From: Campylobacterota bacterium
GTDB taxonomy: Bacteria > Campylobacterota > Campylobacteria > Campylobacterales > Sulfurovaceae
DNA length: 10,571 nt
NCBI GenBank assembly: GCA_013153825.1
Contig: JAADDP010000052.1
Location: 1 to 10,571, forward strand
Direction: 5' to 3'
Shown here: positions 1 to 7,037 of the stretch, in pieces
Numbering within the stretch: the stretch's first letter is position 1
How the letters are laid out: every line of letters starts with the position of its first letter
Made by a program: the position numbers and the translations under genes
Notes under the pieces: generated by a model
Seen by the model: only the letters and a program-made list of their open reading frames with translations
What the model was told of the DNA's origin: nothing
Databases searched by the model: none

Positions 1-600
1 ATGGTAAGAGTGGTCAATATCGAATAGTATAATAGAGAACTTCTCATTGTAGCTCAATGCTCTATTTATATGGAGAGGGAACATCTCATTAAATTTAACT
101 CTACTATATATATTTGTTAGTTGGTCATAATCTGCCAATTTTCTAATTATATCTTTATCACTCTCCAGCTTTGTAATATTTGTAAATATAAGCAGATATC
201 TATCTCCTTTGAGTCTGCTAACTTGAATATAGAAGAAGTAGTCCATTCTCCTATCTGCAGGTGTCTTTATCTTAATTTTAGCCATACTCTGCTTACTATT
301 ATATATCTTCTCCAGCCAACTCTTACCATGGCTATATCTACTTACACAGCTATCCTCTTCTAAAAATAGTCTATTTATGCTCTTAACCTCTTTCTGAAAA
401 TCTTTTATGGTATCAAACCCAAAAAATTTTAAACCACTTCTATTGATAAATATCGTGCTATCATTTGTAGCTATAATTGATATATTTGTCTGTAGGTTAA
501 GAAAATCCTCTACGGCACCTAGTGACCTTCTAAATAGATATATGGAGACTAAAAATAGTATTATAGAGAAAGCAATTATTATAATGTTATACTCGTCCAT
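1..600 (-). CDS. Membrane-anchored PAS-GGDEF protein, probable diguanylate cyclase (3' end outside window)
   Basis: I translated this open frame myself; it starts with ATG at 600 and stays open for 200 codons to the window edge, so the C-terminal part is missing. Residues 5-23 are one hydrophobic helix (membrane anchor). Residues about 37-145 look like a PAS-type sensory domain of the kind common in Campylobacterota, with a FINRSGLKFFGF-like core and the closing segment FTNIT before a short linker. A GGDEF domain then begins: DQLTNIYSR at 159-167 matches the family DxLTxxxNR entry, and FDIDH at 193-197 matches the metal-binding FDIDHFK strand. Known role of the family: making c-di-GMP from two GTP. 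The active GG(D/E)EF loop and any EAL domain lie outside, so catalytic activity is not shown. Residue 198 is Ser where Phe is usual. The start lies 3 bases after the TPR gene stop, which implies co-transcription and perhaps translational coupling. Confidence 0.85.
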   Translation of the reverse strand, partial: MDEYNIIIIAFSIILFLVSIYLFRRSLGAVEDFLNLQTNISIIATNDSTIFINRSGLKFFGFDTIKDFQKEVKSINRLFLEEDSCVSRYSHGKSWLEKIYNSKQSMAKIKIKTPADRRMDYFFYIQVSRLKGDRYLLIFTNITKLESDKDIIRKLADYDQLTNIYSRVKFNEMFPLHINRALSYNEKFSIILFDIDHSYH

Positions 601-603
601 ATT

Positions 604-1236
604 TTATGATAACTTATCAACCATCTCTTTTGCCTCTTTAAGCTTTGAGTCAACTCTATAGGCCCTCTTGTAGTTTTCTAAAGCCTCATCTCTTCTACCG
701 ATATCATGGAGCGTATTTGCGTAGTTAAAGTAGTGAGGAGCATAGTTTCCATCAAGCTCTATAGCCCTCTTATGTTTCTCAATAGCCTTAGATGTATCTC
801 CAAGCTTATGGAGAATATTTGCTAAAGAGCCATATGCTAAATCCTCGTCTGGATATATAGATATTATCCTCTCATATATCTCTTTAGCCTCATCTAAACG
901 GTTTAGAGCTATTAGGGTATGTCCATACTTGAGAAGTATCTCCCTATTATTCTTATCTAAGATTAATGCACTCGATAGAGCCTTATCAGCCTCTTGATAA
1001 TCTCCACTCTCTAAAGCATTTTCTGCTATTAGGTTTAACTCTTGAACCCTCGTCAATTTAGCTGGAGGGTTCTTCATATTTTTATCAATCTGTGTAATAG
1101 TTCCAATATACTCATCTTCTCTCTTAGCCTCGAAGTCTATACCTCTCTTTGGATATGAACCTGAAAACAACTGTTTAAAAAAAATGTATAGAACTACGAC
1201 TGAAATTATCAACAATACTATCTGAAATAGGCTCAT
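604..1236 (-). CDS. Membrane-anchored TPR repeat protein
   Basis: The protein is 210 residues. Residues 4-20 form one N-terminal hydrophobic helix, followed by a charged linker to about residue 60. Four consecutive 34-residue TPR units follow at about 65-97, 98-131, 132-165 and 166-199, with the usual G/A/Y/P pattern (for example SGDYQEADKALSSAL and LNRLDEAKEIYERI). TPRs are protein-protein docking folds, so this is an adaptor tethered to the membrane; whether the repeats face cytoplasm or periplasm is not certain. I chose the ATG at 1236 because GGGAGAG sits a few bases upstream; a longer frame begins with TTG at 1248, but that codon overlaps this ribosome binding site. The gene lies 70 bases after clpB and 3 bases before the PAS-GGDEF gene. 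Its ribosome binding site is inside a possible hairpin (see 1238-1291). The partner is unknown. Confidence 0.85.
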   Translation of the reverse strand: MSLFQIVLLIISVVVLYIFFKQLFSGSYPKRGIDFEAKREDEYIGTITQIDKNMKNPPAKLTRVQELNLIAENALESGDYQEADKALSSALILDKNNREILLKYGHTLIALNRLDEAKEIYERIISIYPDEDLAYGSLANILHKLGDTSKAIEKHKRAIELDGNYAPHYFNYANTLHDIGRRDEALENYKRAYRVDSKLKEAKEMVDKLS

Positions 1237-1237
1237 G

Positions 1238-1291
1238 GTCTCTCCCAATTTTATTAATGAAATAATATGACATTATTGCTTAAGGAGAGAC
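1238..1291 (-). promoter_or_regulatory. Possible RNA hairpin hiding the TPR gene ribosome binding site
   Basis: In the minus-strand transcript, GUCUCUCC (1291-1284) is perfectly complementary to GGAGAGAC (1245-1238), an 8-base-pair stem. The right arm contains the Shine-Dalgarno sequence and ends one base before the ATG of the TPR gene. The 38-base loop holds a second small stem, AAUAAU-GUCAU-AUUAUU. Folding would block ribosome entry. This is read directly from the bases; a regulatory role is inference, and folding energy was not computed. Confidence 0.4.
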
Positions 1292-1306
1292 ATTAAAAAA
1301 TGTAGT

Positions 1307-3880
1307 TTACTCTATATTGACTACCACCTCTCCATCAACAACATCAAACTCAACTCTACTCCCTTCAACAACCTTATCCTCTAAAATTAACTCTGCCAAC
1401 CTATCCTCTACAACATCATATAGAGCTCTCTTTAGAGGTCTAGCCCCATATACTGGGTCAAATCCAGCTTCAGCGATATACTCTTTGGCTTTCTGTGTTA
1501 GAGATAGCTCCACACCCCTCTCTGCCAATTTCTTTTGGATAGATTTAAATAGAATATCTACAATTTCAGTAATTGCATCTAGGTCTAGAGGCCCAAATAT
1601 TACAATATCATCTAGCCTATTTAGGAATTCGGGCTTAAAGTATCTCTTTAGTTCACTATGTACAGCTCTCTCTCTCTCTTTCGGCTCTTTAAACTCCATT
1701 ATCTTATCACTTGCGATATTTGATGTCATAATGATAATCGTATTTTTAAAATCTACAGTTACACCCTTATTATCAGTTAACCTCCCATCATCTAATACCT
1801 GTAGTAGCGTATTGAAAACATCTGGATGAGCCTTCTCAATCTCATCAAATAGTATTACAGAGTATGGTTTTCTTCTAACAGCCTCTGTCAACTGTCCACC
1901 CTCATCATAACCAACATACCCTGGAGGTGCGCCAACAAGTCTTGATACTGCATGTTTCTCCATATACTCACTCATATCTATTCTAATGAGAGACTTTTCG
2001 GTATCAAATAGAAATTTTGCTAGAGTTTTCGCCACCTGTGTCTTACCAACACCTGTTGGACCAAGGAACATAAAGCTTCCAATAGGTCTATTTAGGTCAC
2101 TAAGTCCAGCCTTATTTCTCTTAATTGCCCTAGAGACTGCCCTTATCGCCTCATCTTGACCAACAACCTCCTGCTTTAGTATAGATTCTACATTTAAAAT
2201 TTTATCTTTTTCACTCTGTAACATCTTATTTACAGGTATTCCCGTCCAGCGACTCACAATTGAGGCAATCATCTCCTCATCAACAGAGTTTTTTAGAAGA
2301 GTTCCCTCCTTCTGCATTCTTGCCCACTTCTCCTCAAGCTCCTTCAACCTCTTCTCCTCTGCTGGAATTAAGCCATATCTAATCTCTGCAACTTTAGATA
2401 GCTCTCCTGCCCTCTCTGAGTTTGTAGCTTGAACCTTTAGCTCCTCAATCTTAGCCTTAACTTGAGCTATTTCATTAAATACACTCTTCTCATTCTCAAA
2501 TTGGCTCTCTAGTGCCATTCTCCTCTCTTTAAGGTCGGCAATCTCCCTCTCTATCTCATCTAATCTAGCCCTATTCTTCTCAATCTCTTCCATCAATAGA
2601 GCCTCTTTTTCAACCTCTATAGTTGCCAACTCTCTCTTTATCTTGGCTAGTTCAGTCGGTTCACTCTCAATCTGCATCTTAAGCTCTGCTGCAGCCTCAT
2701 CTATAAGGTCTATCGCCTTATCTGGTAGAAATCTATCTGTAATATATCTATCACTGAGCTTTGCCGAGGAGACCAATGCACTATCTGTAATTGTCACATT
2801 GTGGTGAGCCTCCAGCCTCTCCTTAATCCCTCTAAGAATTCTCAAAGCCTCATTTATAGATGGCTCTTCAACCTTTACCGGCTGAAATCTTCTCTGAAGT
2901 GCCGTATCCTTCTCAAAATATTTTCTATACTCCTTCAGAGTTGTAGCACCGATTGTGTGAAGCTCTCCACGAGCAAGAGCCGGTTTTAATATATTTGCAG
3001 CATCCATACTCCCCTCACTAGCACCAGCTCCAACAATTGTGTGAATCTCATCTATAAACAGAATGATATTTGATGCCTTCTTAACCTCATCAACAACAGC
3101 CTTTAATCTATCTTCAAACTCCCCTCTATATTTTGCACCGGCAATTAAACGGCTCATATCTAGGCTGATTACCCTCATATTTTGAAGACTAAGTGGAACC
3201 TCTCTATTTACAATTCTCTGAGCTAAACCCTCTACAATTGCAGTTTTACCTGTACCTGGCTCTCCAATTAATATTGGGTTATTCTTGGTCTTTCTGATTA
3301 AAATCTGCATAACCCTCTGTATCTCTTCATCTCTTCCGATGACTGGATCAAGCTCTCCATCTATAGCTTTTTTATTTAAATCGATACCATACTGCTCTAA
3401 AGCCTCTAGTGCCTCATCTGCTGTCTGGTTATCAATTTTTTTACCTCCACGAATAGCCTCTAGGGTCTTTTTTAGCTCTGTTAAATCTATATATTTACCG
3501 AGAGTCTCTTTAAAAGAGTTCTCACCTATATTTGCAATTATCCAAGCATCTACAGATAGATATGAGTCGCCATTTGCACTCATAACACCTTCAGCCTGTT
3601 GGAGTGATGAGACGGTACTTTGGGATAATCTTATACTCTCTTTTGTAACAGATGAAGCTTTAGGTAGCCTATTTGCCACACTCTTTATCTCCAACTCTAT
3701 TGCACTCCTATCTGTCCCCATCTTATTCAATGCTTGATTTAAAAGTGAACTTGTATTTGTAATTAATGCCCATAATATATGCAGAGGCTCAACCTCAGGG
3801 TTTTTATTGTGAAGTGCTAAAGAGAGAGCAGACTCTATTGATGCACTCATCTGGTGTGTTAATTTCTCTAATATGCTCAT
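1307..3880 (-). CDS. clpB: ClpB, ATP-dependent protein disaggregase (Hsp100)
   Basis: This cytoplasmic hexameric AAA+ chaperone pulls proteins out of aggregates together with DnaK/DnaJ/GrpE. With the ATG at 3880 it is 857 residues, the usual ClpB length. Order: N-terminal Clp-N domain (1-145); AAA-1 with Walker A GEPGTGKT at 206-213, pore loop KYRGEF at 250-255, Walker B ILFIDE at 273-278 and arginine fingers at 330-331; the coiled-coil middle domain (about 400-525) that separates ClpB from ClpA/ClpC; AAA-2 with Walker A GPTGVGKT at 607-614, pore loop GYVGYDEG at 654-661, Walker B VILFDE at 675-680 and sensor-2 GARPLKR at 812-818. All key residues are present. An in-frame ATG at 3928 would add 16 residues, but it lies directly upstream of the -10 box, within the promoter spacer; AGGA at 3891-3888, seven bases before 3880, decides the start. 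It is divergent from ctpA and heads a unit with the TPR and PAS-GGDEF genes. Confidence 0.98.
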   Translation of the reverse strand: MSILEKLTHQMSASIESALSLALHNKNPEVEPLHILWALITNTSSLLNQALNKMGTDRSAIELEIKSVANRLPKASSVTKESIRLSQSTVSSLQQAEGVMSANGDSYLSVDAWIIANIGENSFKETLGKYIDLTELKKTLEAIRGGKKIDNQTADEALEALEQYGIDLNKKAIDGELDPVIGRDEEIQRVMQILIRKTKNNPILIGEPGTGKTAIVEGLAQRIVNREVPLSLQNMRVISLDMSRLIAGAKYRGEFEDRLKAVVDEVKKASNIILFIDEIHTIVGAGASEGSMDAANILKPALARGELHTIGATTLKEYRKYFEKDTALQRRFQPVKVEEPSINEALRILRGIKERLEAHHNVTITDSALVSSAKLSDRYITDRFLPDKAIDLIDEAAAELKMQIESEPTELAKIKRELATIEVEKEALLMEEIEKNRARLDEIEREIADLKERRMALESQFENEKSVFNEIAQVKAKIEELKVQATNSERAGELSKVAEIRYGLIPAEEKRLKELEEKWARMQKEGTLLKNSVDEEMIASIVSRWTGIPVNKMLQSEKDKILNVESILKQEVVGQDEAIRAVSRAIKRNKAGLSDLNRPIGSFMFLGPTGVGKTQVAKTLAKFLFDTEKSLIRIDMSEYMEKHAVSRLVGAPPGYVGYDEGGQLTEAVRRKPYSVILFDEIEKAHPDVFNTLLQVLDDGRLTDNKGVTVDFKNTIIIMTSNIASDKIMEFKEPKERERAVHSELKRYFKPEFLNRLDDIVIFGPLDLDAITEIVDILFKSIQKKLAERGVELSLTQKAKEYIAEAGFDPVYGARPLKRALYDVVEDRLAELILEDKVVEGSRVEFDVVDGEVVVNIE

Positions 3881-3919
3881 AGTTAATTCCTTTTTATTAG
3901 AAATATTTATTTTAATCGT

Positions 3920-3948
3920 ATTATACATCTTTAGTCTACTATTGTCAA
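3920..3948 (-). promoter_or_regulatory. clpB promoter, perfect sigma-70 consensus
   Basis: On the minus strand TTGACA (3948-3943) and TATAAT (3925-3920) are separated by exactly 17 bases. Both hexamers and the spacer are ideal for the housekeeping sigma factor. Transcription would begin near 3913, giving a leader of about 32 bases before the ATG at 3880. A full -35 box is uncommon in Campylobacterota, whose promoters usually show only the -10 box. The match suggests a very strong promoter that would need repression, fitting a heat-shock gene. Confidence 0.85.
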
Positions 3949-3949
3949 G
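3929..3949 (-). promoter_or_regulatory. HAIR-like HspR operator candidate on the clpB promoter
   Basis: The minus strand reads CTTGACA-N7-ACTAAAG. The HspR-associated inverted repeat (HAIR) is CTTGAGT-N7-ACTCAAG, so 11 of 14 defined positions match with the correct 7-base gap. It covers the -35 box and most of the spacer, where a bound repressor would block RNA polymerase. HspR is known to repress clpB in Campylobacter jejuni. No hspR gene is in this window, so the regulator is inferred. Confidence 0.55.
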
Positions 3950-3990
3950 TTTGTAGTTATAAGTTTCAATATAAAGCCATAAAAAATATG

Positions 3991-3996
3991 TATAAT
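3991..3996 (+). promoter_or_regulatory. Candidate -10 box for the ctpA-pur-leuS operon
   Basis: TATAAT at 3991-3996, preceded by ATG and by an A/T-rich stretch without a clear -35 box, fits the Campylobacterota sigma-70 style. It would give a leader of about 55-60 bases before ctpA. This region is so AT-rich that other -10-like words occur (for example near 4029-4037), so the exact start is uncertain. The remainder of the 180-base divergent region shows no other site I can support. Confidence 0.35.
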
Positions 3997-4060
3997 TAAT
4001 ATATATTAGAGAACTTTTAGTATTATTTGAATAAAATACAACTTAAAATAGTGATAGGAT

Positions 4061-5392
4061 ATGAGTAATAATATAATGATAAAGAGAGATAAAAGAGCTA
4101 TACTTTTTGGTTTTCTATCAGCAGTTACAGCCTCAATTTTAACTGTTAGTAGTCTACATGCAGAGAGGGTCGATATGTCTAGAGACGACTCTGCTGAAAA
4201 GTTAGAAGCCTATTTAAAATTTACTAAGATAGTATCTATAATAGAAGACCAATATGTTGATGAGCTTAACACAAGTAATATTATCGATAAAGCTTTAAAG
4301 GGTCTCCTCTCCAATCTAGATGCACACTCATCATTTATGGATGCAAAAGAGTCTAAAGAGCTACAGGTGCAGACAAATGGAGAGTTTGGGGGTTTAGGTA
4401 TTAGTGTAGGTATGAAAGATGGTGCATTGACTGTTATTGCACCGATAGAGGGTACTCCGGCAGATAAAGCAGGTTTAAAATCGAATGATATAATATTGAA
4501 GATTGATGACCAAGCTACAATCGGTATGACAATAGATAAGGCAGTATCTCTTATGAGGGGAAAACCGGGAACTTCAATAGAGCTTACGGTCATAAGAAAG
4601 GGGGAGATGAAACCTCTAGTTTTCAAGATAGTTAGGGATATTATAGAGATAAAATCGGTATATACTAAGAGGATTGGAGATGATATTCTATATCTAAGGG
4701 TAACATCATTTGACCAGAAGGTGGTATCTAGTATGAAGAGAGCTATAAAGTCGCACCCTAAAACTAAAGGTATAGTATTAGATTTAAGAAATAATCCTGG
4801 GGGACTCCTAAATCAGGCTATTGGTGTAGTTGATATGTTTATTGATGAGGGAATTATAGTTAGCCAGAAGGGGAGAGTTGCAAGTGAGAATATCGTATAT
4901 AATGCGAGAAAGAGGGGTAGTGATACAAAAACTCCTCTAGTTGTATTGGTAAATGATGGTAGTGCTAGTGCCAGTGAGATTGTATCTGGTTCTCTTCAAG
5001 ACCATAAGAGGGCTATCATTATAGGGACAAAGACATTTGGAAAAGGGTCTGTTCAGGTTGTAATGCCAGTTGGAAATGGAGAGTCTCTAAGGTTGACAAT
5101 AGCAAGATATTATCTACCTAGTGGTAGAACAATTCAAGCTGTAGGGGTAAACCCAGATATAGAGGTTGCATATGGTGAGATAAAGAGAGTTGAGGATAGC
5201 ATTACTATTAAAGAGAAAGAGCTTCAGAAACATCTTGAGAATGAGCTTAAGAAGGTTGATGGGGTCAAGAGCAGTAGAGAGAATAGTGCAGATAAAGAGT
5301 TGATTGATGAGGAGAAGATATATAAAGATTCTCAACTCAAGAGTGGGGTTGATATATTGAAAGCCCTAATGATAAATAATAAATATAGATAG
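4061..5392 (+). CDS. ctpA: CtpA-type periplasmic carboxyl-terminal processing protease (S41 family, PDZ)
   Basis: The protein is 443 residues. A signal peptide occupies about 1-34 (KRDKR, then a hydrophobic stretch ending SLHA), so the enzyme is exported. A PDZ domain lies at about 105-190, with GGLGISV at 110-116 and the [19 protein letters not shown] segment at 131-149. The S41 peptidase core follows, with [11 protein letters not shown] at 240-250, the SASASE box with nucleophile Ser303, TFGKGSVQ with general base Lys328, and Gln332; the 25-residue Ser-Lys spacing matches known CtpB and Prc. The tail from about 375 is charged and helical. The family trims or degrades periplasmic and membrane proteins from the C terminus, often acting on cell-wall hydrolases. 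The start is not settled: AGGA ends one base before this ATG, and a second in-frame ATG at 4076 keeps the signal peptide. It is the first gene of the plus-strand operon; purC follows 14 bases after its stop. Confidence 0.95.
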   Translation: MSNNIMIKRDKRAILFGFLSAVTASILTVSSLHAERVDMSRDDSAEKLEAYLKFTKIVSIIEDQYVDELNTSNIIDKALKGLLSNLDAHSSFMDAKESKELQVQTNGEFGGLGISVGMKDGALTVIAPIEGTPADKAGLKSNDIILKIDDQATIGMTIDKAVSLMRGKPGTSIELTVIRKGEMKPLVFKIVRDIIEIKSVYTKRIGDDILYLRVTSFDQKVVSSMKRAIKSHPKTKGIVLDLRNNPGGLLNQAIGVVDMFIDEGIIVSQKGRVASENIVYNARKRGSDTKTPLVVLVNDGSASASEIVSGSLQDHKRAIIIGTKTFGKGSVQVVMPVGNGESLRLTIARYYLPSGRTIQAVGVNPDIEVAYGEIKRVEDSITIKEKELQKHLENELKKVDGVKSSRENSADKELIDEEKIYKDSQLKSGVDILKALMINNKYR

Positions 5393-5406
5393 AGGAGTAT
5401 AGGATA

Positions 5407-6123
5407 TTGAATAAGTCTAATTTACTTTATGAGGGAAAGGCAAAGAGGATATGGGAGACAGATGATAAGTCCCTTCTAATCTCAGAGTTTAAAGATGATT
5501 TAACTGCTGGAAATGGGGCTATGAAGTCTACAGAGGAGGGGAAGGGTGCATTAAATAATAAAATCTCAACCCAGCTCTTCAAGCTTCTAAATAGTAAGGG
5601 CATCCCAACCCACTTTGTAGAGATGTTAGATGACAACCACATGTTACATAAGAGATGTGAGGTTATAAAGATTGAGGTTATTGTAAGAAACATTGCAACA
5701 GGTAGCCTGAGTAGGAATTTAGGTATTGAAGATGGGAAAAAACTTCCATTTGTTTTAGTTGAGTTTGACTATAAGAATGATGAGCTTGGAGACCCAAAGC
5801 TGAATGACCAGCACTGTCTAATTCTGGAGCTTGTTGATGAGGTGGCCGAGCTTGACTATATTAGATATATGGCGAGAAAGATAAATAGAATTTTAGAAGA
5901 GTTCTATCTAAAGAGAGATTTAACACTTGTCGATTTTAAGTTGGAATTTGGAAGAGATTTAGATGGAAATATAATTCTAATTGATGAGCTTAGTCCAGAT
6001 AACTTTAGATTGTGGGATGCCAATACAGGTGAGAAGATGGATAAGGATAGGTTTAGGCAGGGGCTTGGAGGTTTAAAAGTTGCCTATGAAGAGGTATTAA
6101 AGAGAGTATTGGAGGAGAAGTAG
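5407..6123 (+). CDS. purC: PurC, SAICAR synthetase (phosphoribosylaminoimidazole-succinocarboxamide synthase)
   Basis: This cytoplasmic enzyme joins CAIR and aspartate with ATP to give SAICAR in de novo purine synthesis. It is 238 residues, a normal length for the bacterial single-domain form. Signatures are visible along the chain: [11 protein letters not shown] at 6-16 (nucleotide-binding start), [14 protein letters not shown] at 90-103 (family signature), LVDFKLEFG at 174-182 and [14 protein letters not shown] at 191-204 (second signature, metal/substrate contacts), then DKDRFRQ at 212-218. The start is TTG at 5407; AGGAG at 5393-5397 lies 9 bases upstream, no nearer ATG fits, and the conserved N-terminal motif begins right after. 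All 13 arginines use AGA or AGG, and glutamate is mainly GAG. It overlaps purS by one base. Confidence 0.97.
   Translation: MNKSNLLYEGKAKRIWETDDKSLLISEFKDDLTAGNGAMKSTEEGKGALNNKISTQLFKLLNSKGIPTHFVEMLDDNHMLHKRCEVIKIEVIVRNIATGSLSRNLGIEDGKKLPFVLVEFDYKNDELGDPKLNDQHCLILELVDEVAELDYIRYMARKINRILEEFYLKRDLTLVDFKLEFGRDLDGNIILIDELSPDNFRLWDANTGEKMDKDRFRQGLGGLKVAYEEVLKRVLEEK
6111..6117 (+). promoter_or_regulatory. Ribosome binding site of purS
   Basis: GGAGGAG, inside the last codons of purC, lies five bases before the GTG at 6123. It supports GTG as the purS start, overlapping the purC TAG stop by one base (TAGTG). Confidence 0.75.
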
Positions 6124-6365
6124 TGAAAGCTATTGTAAATGTATATTTAAAAGAGGGGGTTCTAGACCCTCAAGGAAAAGCTGTTCATCACGCTCTTGAT
6201 CTATTGGGATTTGAAGGTGTAGAGGATGTGAGAGTAGGAAAGCAGATTGTCTTAAGGTTAAAATCTACAAACTTAGATAGTGCCAGAGCAGAAGTTGAGA
6301 AGATGGCTCAAGAGATTTTGGCAAATACAGTTATTGAAGATTATACCATAGAGATAGTTGAATGA
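6123..6365 (+). CDS. purS: PurS, small subunit of FGAM synthase
   Basis: The 80-residue protein has the PurS fold pattern: an opening strand KAIVNVYLKEGVLDPQG, then AVHHALDLLGFEGVEDVRVGK with the conserved G-x-x-x-V-x-x-V-R-x-G-K motif, and the closing segment EDYTIEIVE. PurS dimers bridge PurQ (glutaminase) and PurL (synthetase) in the three-part FGAM synthase that converts FGAR, glutamine and ATP to FGAM, and help pass ammonia. The start is GTG, backed by GGAGGAG just upstream. The stop overlaps the purQ ATG by four bases (ATGA), so the two subunits are likely translationally coupled, fitting a complex with fixed stoichiometry. Length is typical for the family. Confidence 0.95.
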   Translation: MKAIVNVYLKEGVLDPQGKAVHHALDLLGFEGVEDVRVGKQIVLRLKSTNLDSARAEVEKMAQEILANTVIEDYTIEIVE

Positions 6366-7036
6366 AAAAGGTAGCTATACTACAATTCCCTGGGACAAAT
6401 TGCGACTTTGATACAAAGTATGCCTTTGAGAAGTTGGGGTGTGATACAGAAATTGTATGGCATAAAGAGAGCAAAATTCCATATAAGACTCATCTAGTTG
6501 TAATTGCAGGTGGCTTCTCCTATGGTGACTATCTCCGTTCAGGAGCAATAGCTAAGTTCTCTCCAATTATGAAGAGTGTTAAAGATTATGCAGAGAGTGG
6601 TGGTCTAACACTGGGCATATGTAACGGTTTTCAGATATTAACAGAGGCTAGACTCCTCCCTGGAGCTTTAAAGAGAAATGAGAATCTACACTTTATATCT
6701 CGATTTCAGACGGTGAGGGTGGAGGATAGTGATAACCTATTTCTGAAAAGATTTAAAAAAGGGGATATCTTAAATATCCCTATAGCTCATGCTGATGGTA
6801 ACTACTATATAGATAGAAATGGTTTAGATGAGCTAGAAAAGAATAATCAAATACTACTTAGATACTCCAATAGAATTGGTGAAATCGAGAATGTAAATGG
6901 CTCGACATCTTCAATTGCTGGAGTCTGTAATAGAGAGAAAAATATATTTGGACTTATGCCACACCCTGAGAGGGCAGTAGAGAATATTTTAGGAAATAGT
7001 AGTGGACTTGATATGCTAAAGGGTCTTATTCTATAA
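6362..7036 (+). CDS. purQ: PurQ, glutaminase subunit of FGAM synthase
   Basis: This class I glutamine amidotransferase of 224 residues releases ammonia from glutamine for PurL. N-terminal residues 3-14 (KVAILQFPGTNC) and GGFSYGDYLRSGAIA at 50-64 are the PurQ signature. The nucleophile is Cys87 in GICNGFQ (85-91); the other triad members are His201 and Glu203 in MPHPERA (199-205). All are intact. Its small size shows that this organism uses the PurS-PurQ-PurL form rather than the single large PurL of enterobacteria. purL is not in the window. The ATG overlaps the purS stop by four bases, and the next gene begins two bases after the TAA. Confidence 0.97.
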   Translation: MKKVAILQFPGTNCDFDTKYAFEKLGCDTEIVWHKESKIPYKTHLVVIAGGFSYGDYLRSGAIAKFSPIMKSVKDYAESGGLTLGICNGFQILTEARLLPGALKRNENLHFISRFQTVRVEDSDNLFLKRFKKGDILNIPIAHADGNYYIDRNGLDELEKNNQILLRYSNRIGEIENVNGSTSSIAGVCNREKNIFGLMPHPERAVENILGNSSGLDMLKGLIL

Positions 7037-7037
7037 A

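Noticed and set aside
121..661. Plus-strand open frames of 80 and 84 codons
   Set aside because: They are antisense to the PAS-GGDEF gene, which has recognisable domains in the minus frame; the plus-frame translations show no family features.
1293..1325. Possible terminator after clpB: GUAGU and ACUAC arms followed by a run of U
   Set aside because: The stem is only five base pairs with a 13-base loop and weak pairs; too poor to claim, and the next gene is only 70 bases away. It could at most give partial termination.
1317..3737. Plus-strand frames inside clpB (170, 62 and 150 codons)
   Set aside because: They are antisense to conserved ClpB motifs and have serine/leucine-rich, low-complexity translations typical of the reverse of GAG/AGA-rich genes.
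3881..4060. CIRCE element (HrcA operator) in the clpB/ctpA intergenic region
   Set aside because: I looked for TTAGCACTC-N9-GAGTGCTAA and saw no half-site; only the HAIR-like repeat is present.
4210..5693. Minus-strand frames under ctpA and purC (138, 73 and 88 codons)
   Set aside because: They are shadows of ctpA and purC; no ribosome binding sites or recognisable motifs.
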